In this document: positions 25,548 to 33,403 of the stretch, piece after piece
Layout of the letters: every line of letters starts with the position of its first letter
How positions within the stretch are numbered: the first letter of the stretch is position 1
Origin: M3007 sp965249785
GTDB taxonomy: Bacteria; Bacteroidota; Bacteroidia; Chitinophagales; Saprospiraceae
Assembly (NCBI GenBank): GCA_965249785.1
Contig: CBDFMU010000026.1
Span: 310,001-374,000 of the forward strand
Direction: 5' to 3'
Length of the DNA stretch: 64,000 nt
The notes under the pieces: model-generated
Databases searched by the model: none
Told to the model about the DNA's origin: nothing
What the model saw: the letters and a program-made list of their open reading frames with translations, nothing else
Made by a program: the position numbers and the translations under genes

Positions 25548-26435
25548 ATGCTTCGCATCGGAACTCGTGGCAGCAAACTGGCTCTTTGGCAGGCCGAATT
25601 TACCCAGTCGGAGCTGAGTCGCATCGGTGTGGCCAGCACGCTGATTATTATTAAAACGCAGGGCGATTTGGTACAACACCTTGGTTTTGATAAACTGGAA
25701 GGAAAAGGATTTTTTACCAAAGAAATCGAGGATGCGCTGTTGCGTGGCGAGGTGGATCTAGCAGTACACTCGATGAAAGACCTGCCAACCAGCCCACCCG
25801 AAGGCTTGGTGATTACTGCCGTTTCCTATCGCGACAATCCCGCCGATCTGCTCATCGTGCGGCCTGAATCACTCGACAAAGGACAGATTTTCCGCCTGAA
25901 AAAAGGGGCCATCGTCGGCACTTCGGCGGCGCGGCGCAAAGCGCAATTGCTTGATTTCCGGCCGGATGTCTTGCCGCAAGACATCCGTGGCAACGTCCCA
26001 ACGCGGCTCGAAAAACTTCGTCAGGGCCAATTCGACGCTATTTTTCTGGCGGCAGCGGGTGTCAATCGGCTTCAACTCGATCTCAACGGCCTGGAAACCA
26101 TCGCTTTACATCCTCGCGAATTTGTGCCAGCCCCAGCCCAGGGCGTACTGGCCTGGCAGACCAATCGCCACGATACCGTGACGCGATTATTATTGCAACG
26201 CATCCACCATTCCGCTACTGCTGCGGCGACTAATGTAGAGCGTCGCACCCTGCAACTGATGAATGGTGGTTGCCAACTGCCCCTGGGCGTATATTGCGAA
26301 CAAGATGCCAGCGGGTACTTTCATGCCTTTGCCGCCTGCGAAATGGATGGCGAAATGCGTCGTACCCGGCTATCATCCAGCATCGGTTATGGAATGGCCG
26401 AGCAGCTGGTATCGGCTTTAACAAAGGGATATTAG
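25548..26435 (+). CDS. hemC: Hydroxymethylbilane synthase (porphobilinogen deaminase)
   Basis: 295 aa. It joins four porphobilinogen units into hydroxymethylbilane in haem synthesis. Visible are RIGTRGSKLALWQ at the N-terminus, LAVHSMKDLPT with the catalytic aspartate, VGTSAARRKAQLL, DIRGNVPTRLEKL, and the cofactor cysteine in LMNGGCQLPLGVY (about residue 243). Slightly short but complete. The next gene starts 45 bases downstream on the same strand. Confidence 0.95.
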   Translation: MLRIGTRGSKLALWQAEFTQSELSRIGVASTLIIIKTQGDLVQHLGFDKLEGKGFFTKEIEDALLRGEVDLAVHSMKDLPTSPPEGLVITAVSYRDNPADLLIVRPESLDKGQIFRLKKGAIVGTSAARRKAQLLDFRPDVLPQDIRGNVPTRLEKLRQGQFDAIFLAAAGVNRLQLDLNGLETIALHPREFVPAPAQGVLAWQTNRHDTVTRLLLQRIHHSATAAATNVERRTLQLMNGGCQLPLGVYCEQDASGYFHAFAACEMDGEMRRTRLSSSIGYGMAEQLVSALTKGY

Positions 26436-26480
26436 ACGTATAAATGGGAAAAATTGACCCAAGTCTTGTAACCTTGCACC

Positions 26481-27659
26481 ATGTATCCCGATCTGTCTTA
26501 CCTCGCCCACGCCCTGTTTGGTACAGAGCCAGATAACTGGCTGTCCATTTTCAAAACCTTCGGCTTTATGCTGGCCTTGGCCTTTTTGGCCAGTGCGGTG
26601 ACATTTTACCATGAATTGAAGCGCAAAGCCCGTGCTGGGATATACACGCCTACTCCTGTAACAGTCACCGAAGGTTTGCCTCCCAATCCTTTGGAAATCT
26701 TCATGAATGCGCTAGTGGGCCTGTTGCTGGGTGGCAAAGGGGGCTACGCGGCGCAGCATTTTGCAGAGTTTCGCGGCGATCCAGCGGCAGTTATACTATC
26801 GAGTAAAATGGCCTGGATGCCCGCTATCATCGGCGCAGTGTTGCTGGCTGGCTTTACGTGGTGGGATGTAAATCGCCGCCGTCTGGCAACTCCGGTAATC
26901 CGCGAGGGCGTTATCTGGCCGCACGACCGCATCAGCGAAATGACCGTCTGGGCAGCAGTTGGGGGTATCGTGGGTGCCAAATTTTTCGATGTTTTTGACA
27001 ACTGGCAGGAGTTTTTGCGTGATCCTGCCCGCATCCTGCTTTCCGGCGGAGGATTGGCTTTTTTCGGTGGCCTGATATTGGGTTTTATTGCCGTAGTATC
27101 GTACATCTATCGCCAAAAAATTCCTTTTTTGCCGACCGCTGATGCGGTTGCGCCAGCCTTAACAGCTGGTTACGGCGTGGGACGTATTGGCTGCCAACTT
27201 GCTGGTGATGGTGATTGGGGGGTCGTGAGTGGTCTAAAACCCGGTTTTTTATCCTGGTTGCCCGACTGGATGTGGGGTTTTACTTATCCGCACAACGTAC
27301 TGAAAGACCCCGACACGGCTCCGGTGCCGAGTGTGTCGATCCCCGATTGTAAATGGGATTATTGTTTGCAGCTGTCGCAGCCAGTGTTTCCTACGCCTTT
27401 CTACGAAACCATGCTGATGTTGGTGGTTTTTGGCATTTTGTGGTCTTTGCGCAAGCGAATTACTGTGCCTGGGTTGTTGTTTTTTATTTACCTCGGCCTT
27501 ATTGCAGTGGAGCGTTTTTTCATTGAAAAAATCCGCGTAAACGTAGTACACAACGTGTTGGGTATACAAATGTCGCAAGCGGAAATTATTGCGGTGGGTT
27601 TACTTTTGATCAGTGTGGTAGGGGGCATTTGGACGTGGCAACGAGCCAGGAAGCAGTAG
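26481..27659 (+). CDS. lgt: Prolipoprotein diacylglyceryl transferase-like membrane protein
   Basis: 392 aa with seven or so membrane helices. Lgt-type features are GGLAFFGGLILGF, YGVGRIGCQLAGDGDWG (arginine-containing signature), YPHNVL and PTPFYETMLM near the end. Lgt adds diacylglycerol to the lipobox cysteine of prolipoproteins. The protein is longer than the enterobacterial enzyme and has CQLAGDGDWG where that has NFFNGELWG-like sequence, as in the longer Bacteroidota form. It could be the main Lgt or a second paralogue. Confidence 0.8.
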   Translation: MYPDLSYLAHALFGTEPDNWLSIFKTFGFMLALAFLASAVTFYHELKRKARAGIYTPTPVTVTEGLPPNPLEIFMNALVGLLLGGKGGYAAQHFAEFRGDPAAVILSSKMAWMPAIIGAVLLAGFTWWDVNRRRLATPVIREGVIWPHDRISEMTVWAAVGGIVGAKFFDVFDNWQEFLRDPARILLSGGGLAFFGGLILGFIAVVSYIYRQKIPFLPTADAVAPALTAGYGVGRIGCQLAGDGDWGVVSGLKPGFLSWLPDWMWGFTYPHNVLKDPDTAPVPSVSIPDCKWDYCLQLSQPVFPTPFYETMLMLVVFGILWSLRKRITVPGLLFFIYLGLIAVERFFIEKIRVNVVHNVLGIQMSQAEIIAVGLLLISVVGGIWTWQRARKQ

Positions 27660-27718
27660 GCAATTTTGAAGAAAAAGCAATAAGCAAAGTGCAAAATCAA
27701 CACAATGTTGAGCCTTGC

Positions 27719-28300
27719 CTATTTGCTCTTTGTCTGGTGCATTTTCACCCAGTTTTTGATCAGTTGCAGACCCCATTCTGTGAGGATGGATTCGGGGTGA
27801 AACTGTACCCCCAACAATGGCAAAGTTGGATGGGCTAAAGCCATGATCTCGCCTTCGTCCGTTTGCGCGATTGACTGGAGCGGAGTGCCTTCGAGCGACT
27901 CCAAGAGCAGCGAATGATAGCGCATTACCGCAAATTGCGGCGGCAGATGCTCGAAAAGCGGATGTCCAGAATGGGCGATCAGACTGGTTTTGCCGTGCAT
28001 GGGAAGACGGGCTTTTACCAGCTTGGCTCCAAAAAATTCGCCCAATGCCTGGTGACCCAAACAAATACCGAGAATTGGTTTTTTGTCAAAAAACCTGGCT
28101 ATCAAGGGCATCATCAACCCCGCGTCGGCAGGCCGTTCGGGGCCTGGGGAAAGGACTAAGGCATCAAAATCGAGGCGTTCCAATTCATCCAGTGAACAGG
28201 CATCATTGCGCAGCACTTGACATTGGGTACCCGCTTGCAACAGATAATCGTACAGGTTGTAGGTGAAAGAATCGTAATTGTCCAGCAGCAGAATTTTCAT
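27719..28300 (-). CDS. trpG: Anthranilate/aminodeoxychorismate synthase glutamine amidotransferase subunit
   Basis: 193 aa class I amidotransferase. Visible are LLLDNYDSFTYNLYDYL at the N-terminus, SPGPERPADAG (oxyanion strand), the nucleophile in ILGICLGHQALG and the His-Glu pair in GVQFHPESILTEWG. It supplies ammonia from glutamine to TrpE or PabB; the two roles cannot be told apart from sequence (pabA is the alternative). No synthase large subunit is next to it. Its start overlaps the stop of the upstream desaturase-family gene by four bases (ATGA). Confidence 0.9.
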   Translation of the reverse strand: MKILLLDNYDSFTYNLYDYLLQAGTQCQVLRNDACSLDELERLDFDALVLSPGPERPADAGLMMPLIARFFDKKPILGICLGHQALGEFFGAKLVKARLPMHGKTSLIAHSGHPLFEHLPPQFAVMRYHSLLLESLEGTPLQSIAQTDEGEIMALAHPTLPLLGVQFHPESILTEWGLQLIKNWVKMHQTKSK

Positions 28301-29019
28301 GGTACTTTATGCACGTCTTTGAATTGCAGCATATCCAAAATGCGCTGCTCTTTGTCTTGATCGAAACCGCAGGAAGTTTTGAATTCTTTGGGGTTTTCGT
28401 AGGTGCCAAAGAGCATATCCCACCAAACGATGTCGCCATAATTATTGGTGTGCTTGTTATACTCGTGGTGAATACGATGCATCTCTGGCCGCTGAAATAT
28501 ATAGCCCACCCACTGTGGAGTCTTGACATTGGTATGGTAAAAAAACTCTCCCAACGCAGTACAGAGGGTGTAAATACCGCCTGCTTCCAAACTTAAGCCC
28601 AAGAGGGAATAGACCAGTAAGCTGCCAATAATAGAATTGACGGTCATTTCGAGGGGATGTTTATAAAAGGAAGTGATGACTTCTATTCGCTGTGCACTAT
28701 GATGGATTTGGTGAAAATGCGTCCATAAGAAATCAACGGTATGCCGCCACCGATGCCACCAGTAGAAAATGAAGGTCGCGATAAAATAAGCCATAAGACC
28801 ACCCATTACTGGATTCACATAACTGGATAAATGGAACAGTGAATAGGCAGAGAACCATTTTTCCCAAGTAAATCCGGCCAGCGTAACCACGCCCAGTTGG
28901 ACAAAGTTCACGGCTAATACCCGGACCGTCCAGGTAGGCACGTCCGGTAGTTTCCAGCCGGGCATTAGGCGTTCGATGACAAAGCAAATGGCGAAGACAA
29001 TGAAAATGATGGTGAGCAT
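28297..29019 (-). CDS. Sterol desaturase / fatty acid hydroxylase family membrane protein
   Basis: 240 aa with about four membrane segments. The di-iron histidine boxes are clear: HRWRHTVDFLWTHFHQIHHS and MHRIHHEYNKHTNNYGD. The family oxidises C-H bonds in lipids such as sterols, ceramides and carotenoids. The substrate in this organism is unknown. It is coupled by overlap to the downstream trpG-like gene, a pairing with no obvious biochemical link. Confidence 0.85.
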   Translation of the reverse strand: MLTIIFIVFAICFVIERLMPGWKLPDVPTWTVRVLAVNFVQLGVVTLAGFTWEKWFSAYSLFHLSSYVNPVMGGLMAYFIATFIFYWWHRWRHTVDFLWTHFHQIHHSAQRIEVITSFYKHPLEMTVNSIIGSLLVYSLLGLSLEAGGIYTLCTALGEFFYHTNVKTPQWVGYIFQRPEMHRIHHEYNKHTNNYGDIVWWDMLFGTYENPKEFKTSCGFDQDKEQRILDMLQFKDVHKVP

Positions 29020-29152
29020 GGTGTGGGTGGTTTTAATAATCTGTGGCTGAGTTTTGGAGACTATAGTCGTCGTTTTTTTTATTCGGAAAGACTTGGTAAA
29101 TGCTTACATTTTATTTTGGCGACATTACTGGATTTATCGCTCCTAATACTTA

Positions 29153-30814
29153 CTACCAATTGTCCAAAGTGTGCTGAGCAAACTCTCGCATTTGTTTCTC
29201 TTTGCTATATAGATATTGCTGAATCTCTTTTTTGGCCTTATCCGTCTTTAGCATTTCCAGGGCGAGCAAATGAGGATAAGCATTGGAATCACCCCCGCCT
29301 TCCCCCAGCCAGGTATGGCTGGATTGAATAATCAGTTCGTCTGAATTTACATCATGGAGACGACCGAGTCCCAACGCGGCCTGCCGAGCCATAACCACAC
29401 TTTGTTTTCGATCATCGCTTTGTAATAATTCCCGAAACATTTCGCGATAACGCGGTTTAGGGAAAGTTGATAAGTAAAGGAGGGCAGCTTGTCGCAAATC
29501 ACTACTGGACGAATCTTGGTAAATCTTTTCAAAAATGGTTTGAAGAGTATCGAGGTTGTTTTCAATCGCCATCATAGCGAGTGGGGAAGTCCTTAGATGT
29601 GGATCAGCAATAAGGGTGGGTAGTTCATTGGCTAATATTGGTGAACGGCAGTTATCGTTCCACTCGGCCACCCAATAGCGGGTTGCAGCATCAGGATGGT
29701 GCAGTAATTCTACGATCAACTGCACTGATTCGACATCTGTTCGCCCCTGCAACGCCCGGCTTAATTGTTGTAATACATACACATTTTTGGTCGTTTTCAG
29801 CGTTTTACGCACATCTGGCAAGAGTGCATCTGTGCTGAGTAAAGGTTGATCGACAATCGAGAACCAAAGGCGTTTTTCCGGCAAAGGCTTCTTTCGCAAT
29901 AAGTATAACCAGTATTTTACCGCTTCGGGTTTGGTGGATTTATAAAAGCAGTTTAATACTTCTGTTGTGACAGGTTTTTCCTTTTCGGCAAGCCGTTTTA
30001 CATAACGTACATCTCTGGCCGCAGGGCTTTCTATCAAAGCCTCCAATGCGATGGTTTTGGTCAAGGGATTATCCAGCAATGGCTTCAATAAAGAAAGCAG
30101 ATTGCCGACCCGCAATTGTTTCAGAGAGATAATCGCGTATCCTTTTGTGTGTATGTCCCATTCCCTGACAGCTTTGCGGAGGGCAACTTCGCTGGCTTTC
30201 GTTTTTGTGGGAAAGCCCAACGAATAGGCGGCTAATACCTTGGCCTTCAGACTATCAGTTTCTATGCGATGGAGTGCCGTCTGCAGTAAAGAATCTTTGT
30301 TCAACCGGGTATATAGCGGAATAAAATAGGTGTCGCCAAAATTTTCATGTTGAACAATTAAATCAAACAGAGGTGTAGTTTCCTGACAACCAAGATAAAA
30401 CAGGAACGTACCACCCCAATATAAGAGCGTGGGCTGCTCTTCTACTAACATCCTTTGCAGCAATGCCTTCGTCATGGAACTGTCCCCAGCGGCAGCGATC
30501 ACATCAAAAGCGAATAACCGTTGATTTACATTGTCAGATGACAATAGTGCATCTATATGCTGCTTGTACAAAGTATCCCGCCGAAATGCCCGCAGTGGGA
30601 AGCGCATCTCGGCGGTTTGGGTTTTATCCCAGCGCGTATAGCCGTAAGTGTAAAACGAAAGCAGGTCCTTGTGGCGATCAAATATTGTTTTAAATTCATC
30701 CGCTGAAAAATCCGGGGATAAAGCAGATTTAAAGTCCAAGCGGAATGAATCCAGGTTTTGTGAAAACCCTGGGTTCGTGATAAAAAGACTCAGCAGGCAA
30801 AGTAATGTCCTCAT
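29153..30814 (-). CDS. Exported HEAT-like repeat protein
   Basis: About 553 aa. Signal peptide MRTLLCLLSLFITNPGFS, then Q. The rest is alpha-helical with repeats such as LKAKVLAAYSLGF, AVREWDIHTKGYAIISLK and VVMARQAALGLGRL, typical of HEAT/PBS-lyase-like solenoids that bind other proteins. No enzyme motif is seen. The start at 30814 lies exactly at the edge of a MITE-like element (30815-30958), so its promoter and leader come from that element; an alternative start at 30826 would lie inside it. Confidence 0.7.
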   Translation of the reverse strand: MRTLLCLLSLFITNPGFSQNLDSFRLDFKSALSPDFSADEFKTIFDRHKDLLSFYTYGYTRWDKTQTAEMRFPLRAFRRDTLYKQHIDALLSSDNVNQRLFAFDVIAAAGDSSMTKALLQRMLVEEQPTLLYWGGTFLFYLGCQETTPLFDLIVQHENFGDTYFIPLYTRLNKDSLLQTALHRIETDSLKAKVLAAYSLGFPTKTKASEVALRKAVREWDIHTKGYAIISLKQLRVGNLLSLLKPLLDNPLTKTIALEALIESPAARDVRYVKRLAEKEKPVTTEVLNCFYKSTKPEAVKYWLYLLRKKPLPEKRLWFSIVDQPLLSTDALLPDVRKTLKTTKNVYVLQQLSRALQGRTDVESVQLIVELLHHPDAATRYWVAEWNDNCRSPILANELPTLIADPHLRTSPLAMMAIENNLDTLQTIFEKIYQDSSSSDLRQAALLYLSTFPKPRYREMFRELLQSDDRKQSVVMARQAALGLGRLHDVNSDELIIQSSHTWLGEGGGDSNAYPHLLALEMLKTDKAKKEIQQYLYSKEKQMREFAQHTLDNW

Positions 30815-30958
30815 GGTGTATTTCAAATTGTCGCATATTATAAATCGTAATTTGATCGGACGCTTGATTTTGGCATAAAAAGATTGGAACCATCTTAATA
30901 CGGGTTAATGCGTCAATTTTTGCGTGATATAGAGGGGTGCGACAATTTGAAATGCACC
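30815..30958. mobile_element. MITE-like element, 144 bp
   Basis: Ends are inverted repeats of 21 bp with one mismatch: GGTGTATTTCAAATTGTCGC (from 30815) and, read in reverse complement from 30958, GGTGCATTTCAAATTGTCGC. The inner 16 bases are perfect. Both ends are bordered by CAT (30812-30814 and 30959-30961), a possible 3-bp duplication. The interior encodes no protein. It separates a truncated lipoprotein gene from the HEAT gene. It could equally be a deletion remnant of a larger IS. Confidence 0.55.
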
Positions 30959-31165
30959 CATTGGTAATGGTCTTCTCCTGGCCATAGGCAGTAGTGAACC
31001 AGTCGCGGGCCTCTTTAACACTGATGGGATCACGATCTGCTACTTCCTGCTCATTGGACGAAGGCAGGTCAGGCAGGGCAGTCGAGTCAAACTTATCTTT
31101 GTTGCACGCAGAAAAGAAAATTAAGGAGAAGAAAAACGAGGGTTACGCTGTACAGTGGTCATCAT
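30959..31165 (-). pseudogene. Truncated lipoprotein gene remnant
   Basis: Reading leftwards from ATGATG at 31165: MMTTVQRNPRF, then after one missing T in a T5 run FFSLIFFSACNKDKFDS and LPDLPSSNEQEVADRDPISV, then KEARDWFTTAYGQEKTITN, ending at the MITE-like element. SACNKD is a good Bacteroidota lipobox. Only the signal and about 45 mature residues remain. The frame is broken once and the 3' part is lost. The original function is unknown. Confidence 0.6.
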
Positions 31166-31299
31166 AGAAAAGGCCTAAGTATTAAGTTTTGGGTGAAAAA
31201 ACAATGTCCTGGTCGGCAGGGTGCCTATAAAAATCAGGACACTGCAAAAGTCAGGGCAGCTTGTACGCCTTATTTCAGCATTTTCCGGACATCCAAAAA
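31166..31299. other. Spacer before the HTH regulator
   Basis: I see no gene here. Together with the remnant and the MITE-like element, the interval 30815-31354 has no intact gene. Confidence 0.4.
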
Positions 31300-31324
31300 A
31301 TAATTCCGAATTTTGTGGAATTAT
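31300..31324. promoter_or_regulatory. Palindrome before the HTH regulator gene
   Basis: ATAATTCC (31300-31307) and GGAATTAT (31317-31324) are perfect 8-bp arms around a 9-base centre. The site is 30 bases before the start codon of a DNA-binding protein, so autoregulation is plausible. Confidence 0.45.
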
Positions 31325-31354
31325 CCCTTCATCTATCCATTATTTCCAGAAAAC

Positions 31355-32374
31355 ATGGAATCACCCCATGCCGCTGAACTTCAGCGCCAGCTGTTTCGAC
31401 ATTTTATAGTCCAGGTTGGAGAGAAAGTCGCGGTGACCCGGTTATGCGAGTTGCTGCACCTGAACAAAAGTTCGGTGTATAGTCGCATCGCAGGTGAGCA
31501 ACTGATCAAGTTGGATGAGCTGCTTTTGCTGATGGAGCAAATAGATGTTGCGGTGGACGAGCTGTTTCCCGCCAAACCTTCCCGCCTTCCTTTCCAGTTC
31601 CCAGCCCTGATGCGCCCCATTCGCAGTGGTCGGGAATATCTCCTGCAGATAAGCGGGTATTTCGAGTCCTTCAAAATGGTACCGGGTCTTCGCGTCTGGT
31701 TTTCCACCAATTCCCTGTCTCTTTTTCAGCACCTACACTTTCGGGAGCTTGCGCTTTTCAAAATCTTCGCGTATGCCCGCATCAATTGGCAACTGCCTTA
31801 TTCAGAGGCCCTGGTTTTTGACCCCCATACTTTCCCCGAACGAGAGATATATGATGCTTTAATGCGCCCCATGCTCGAGAATTATGTGCGCCTGCCTACC
31901 ATCGAATTTTGGTCGGACGACCTCTACTATTCGACCTTACAGCAGATAAAATATTTTTTCAATGTCGGCCAATTGAAAGACCCTGCGCTCGTCAGGCTGC
32001 TGTACGAACAGTTGCAAGCCCTCTGTGGCCATCAATATGAAATGGCCAAGCAGGGCCAGAAGTGGCTATATGGCACCAGGCGAAGCGATTCGACAAAAAA
32101 TAGTGGGCACTTGGACTTGTTTTACAATGAGATAGCCCCGCTCAACATCACGCTGGTGGCCGAGAGCCAAACTCTATGTGGCGTATTCACGGTATTCGAC
32201 GACCCGAATTTCATGTTTAGTACCAATGCACAGATGTATGAATACAGCCTGCGTTGGATGAACAAACTGAAATCGAAGTGCATTCACATCAGCGAGGATG
32301 GCGAGCAGAGCAGACGGGCCTACTTCAACGGCCTACAAGACCAGATCAGGACGCAGCAGCTCCTCCTCTCGTAG
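31355..32374 (+). CDS. HTH transcriptional regulator, BetR-like N-terminus
   Basis: About 339 aa starting at MESPHAAELQRQLFRHFIVQ; the longer ORF start at 31313 lies over the palindrome and is less likely. Residues ~20-70 (VGEKVAVTRLCELLHLNKSS, then VYSRIAGEQLIKLDELLLLM) form a helix-turn-helix of the XRE/BetR kind. The remaining 270 residues have no domain I can name; this overall layout recurs in large regulator families of Saprospirales. Targets are unknown; the palindrome upstream is a candidate. Confidence 0.7.
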   Translation: MESPHAAELQRQLFRHFIVQVGEKVAVTRLCELLHLNKSSVYSRIAGEQLIKLDELLLLMEQIDVAVDELFPAKPSRLPFQFPALMRPIRSGREYLLQISGYFESFKMVPGLRVWFSTNSLSLFQHLHFRELALFKIFAYARINWQLPYSEALVFDPHTFPEREIYDALMRPMLENYVRLPTIEFWSDDLYYSTLQQIKYFFNVGQLKDPALVRLLYEQLQALCGHQYEMAKQGQKWLYGTRRSDSTKNSGHLDLFYNEIAPLNITLVAESQTLCGVFTVFDDPNFMFSTNAQMYEYSLRWMNKLKSKCIHISEDGEQSRRAYFNGLQDQIRTQQLLLS

Positions 32375-32426
32375 GCAACTTGATGGCCATTGCCAATAGA
32401 CGTTGCTATATGCCGAGCGAAGACTT

Positions 32427-33101
32427 TTACTCTTCGATACCGTTGGTGGGGGCAGCAGTAGTGGGAGCAGGGCGAAATCGCGGAGTGGTTTGCTGCGGAG
32501 CACCTTCGATGATAGTTTTTCCATCATCTGGCACTTCGTATATCTTCGGCAAGGACTCGGTTTTTTGCGTCCCATATTTGTCCAGTTTATCCATCCAACT
32601 CAGCGAGGTATCCCACATTTCGTGTGCAATGGGGCGGAAACGCATACCAACCTCTTTAGAGCGCGCTGGTAAGTCTTTGAGCAGTGGATAAACGCGCGAT
32701 TCGGCGAGCGTGGCATCGTTTACAAGATTTACCCGCACGGCAAACCACAACAATATACTATAGATCAGGATGGCCAAAGAAGCCATGACGGCACCGCCCA
32801 GCACCCGATTAAAAACACCCAGATATATGGCGCGTAAAAATCCTTCCAATATCCTGGCTGCCTGCCGCAGTACCAGCATAATAATAACCACATTGACGAC
32901 AAATGCCGCCAAAAACATGGAAGGGTTCGCGGAGTGAAACAGTCGCTCCAGAATATTGGTCATGGCCGGCGTCACCTTGAAGGCCAGCATAATGCCGAAG
33001 ACATAAGCGACCAGATTGAACACAGTACTGATGATGCCAGTCGTGTAGCCGTGGCGAAAACCCAGGCCAAAAACGATGATAAAAACCAGATCAATGGGCA
33101 C
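32427..33101 (-). CDS. cvpA: CvpA family membrane protein
   Basis: 224 aa. Four membrane helices in the first ~150 residues with the CvpA pattern (DLVFIIVFGLGFRHGYTTGI ... FNRVLGGAVMASLAIL), then a soluble proline-rich tail. CvpA proteins are linked to colicin V production and to envelope and bile-salt resistance in Proteobacteria; the role here is unknown. The gene stands alone, with 302 bases up to ligA. Confidence 0.85.
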   Translation of the reverse strand: MPIDLVFIIVFGLGFRHGYTTGIISTVFNLVAYVFGIMLAFKVTPAMTNILERLFHSANPSMFLAAFVVNVVIIMLVLRQAARILEGFLRAIYLGVFNRVLGGAVMASLAILIYSILLWFAVRVNLVNDATLAESRVYPLLKDLPARSKEVGMRFRPIAHEMWDTSLSWMDKLDKYGTQKTESLPKIYEVPDDGKTIIEGAPQQTTPRFRPAPTTAAPTNGIEE

Positions 33102-33360
33102 GAGACACGTGGTTGGGTGATATCAAATTGTCTTTGAACACTTTATATCGTACAAAGATGACTCAAAAGTAAAGTTTTTCTACCAAAAAGGGATAAATAA
33201 ATAGGTCACAGCCTCCAATTTGTTAAGCACTTGTAAAATTCCTTAAACGTTTTTTAAAATCGAGTGACTATTTTATGGATCGCCGTTTATGTATTATCTC
33301 CACGATCAGCGCGGGGGTCAATAAAAAAGGAAGATTGTTTTCATTTGGTTTTTTGGGGTT
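33102..33360. other. Spacer that may encode a small RNA
   Basis: No protein gene is seen. A strong plus-strand terminator closes this spacer at 33361-33397, yet no plus-strand protein gene lies upstream within 700 bases (the next is the HTH regulator ending at 32374, with the leftward cvpA between). A plus-strand transcript of up to ~250 nt is therefore possible. Confidence 0.4.
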
Positions 33361-33397
33361 AGTCACCGGACGAAAGTTCGGTGACTTTTTTGTTTTT
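33361..33397 (+). terminator. Intrinsic terminator with GAAA tetraloop
   Basis: AGTCACCGGAC (33361-33371), loop GAAA, GTTCGGTGACT (33376-33386): an 11-bp stem with one G-U pair, followed by TTTTTTGTTTTTT. The U tract is on the plus strand only, so it would not serve the leftward ligA gene. Confidence 0.8.
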
Positions 33398-33403
33398 TAA
33401 GCG

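Noticed and set aside
30815..30958. Leader riboswitch of the HEAT gene
   Set aside because: The long inverted ends with flanking CAT repeats fit a mobile element better, and no known riboswitch core is visible.
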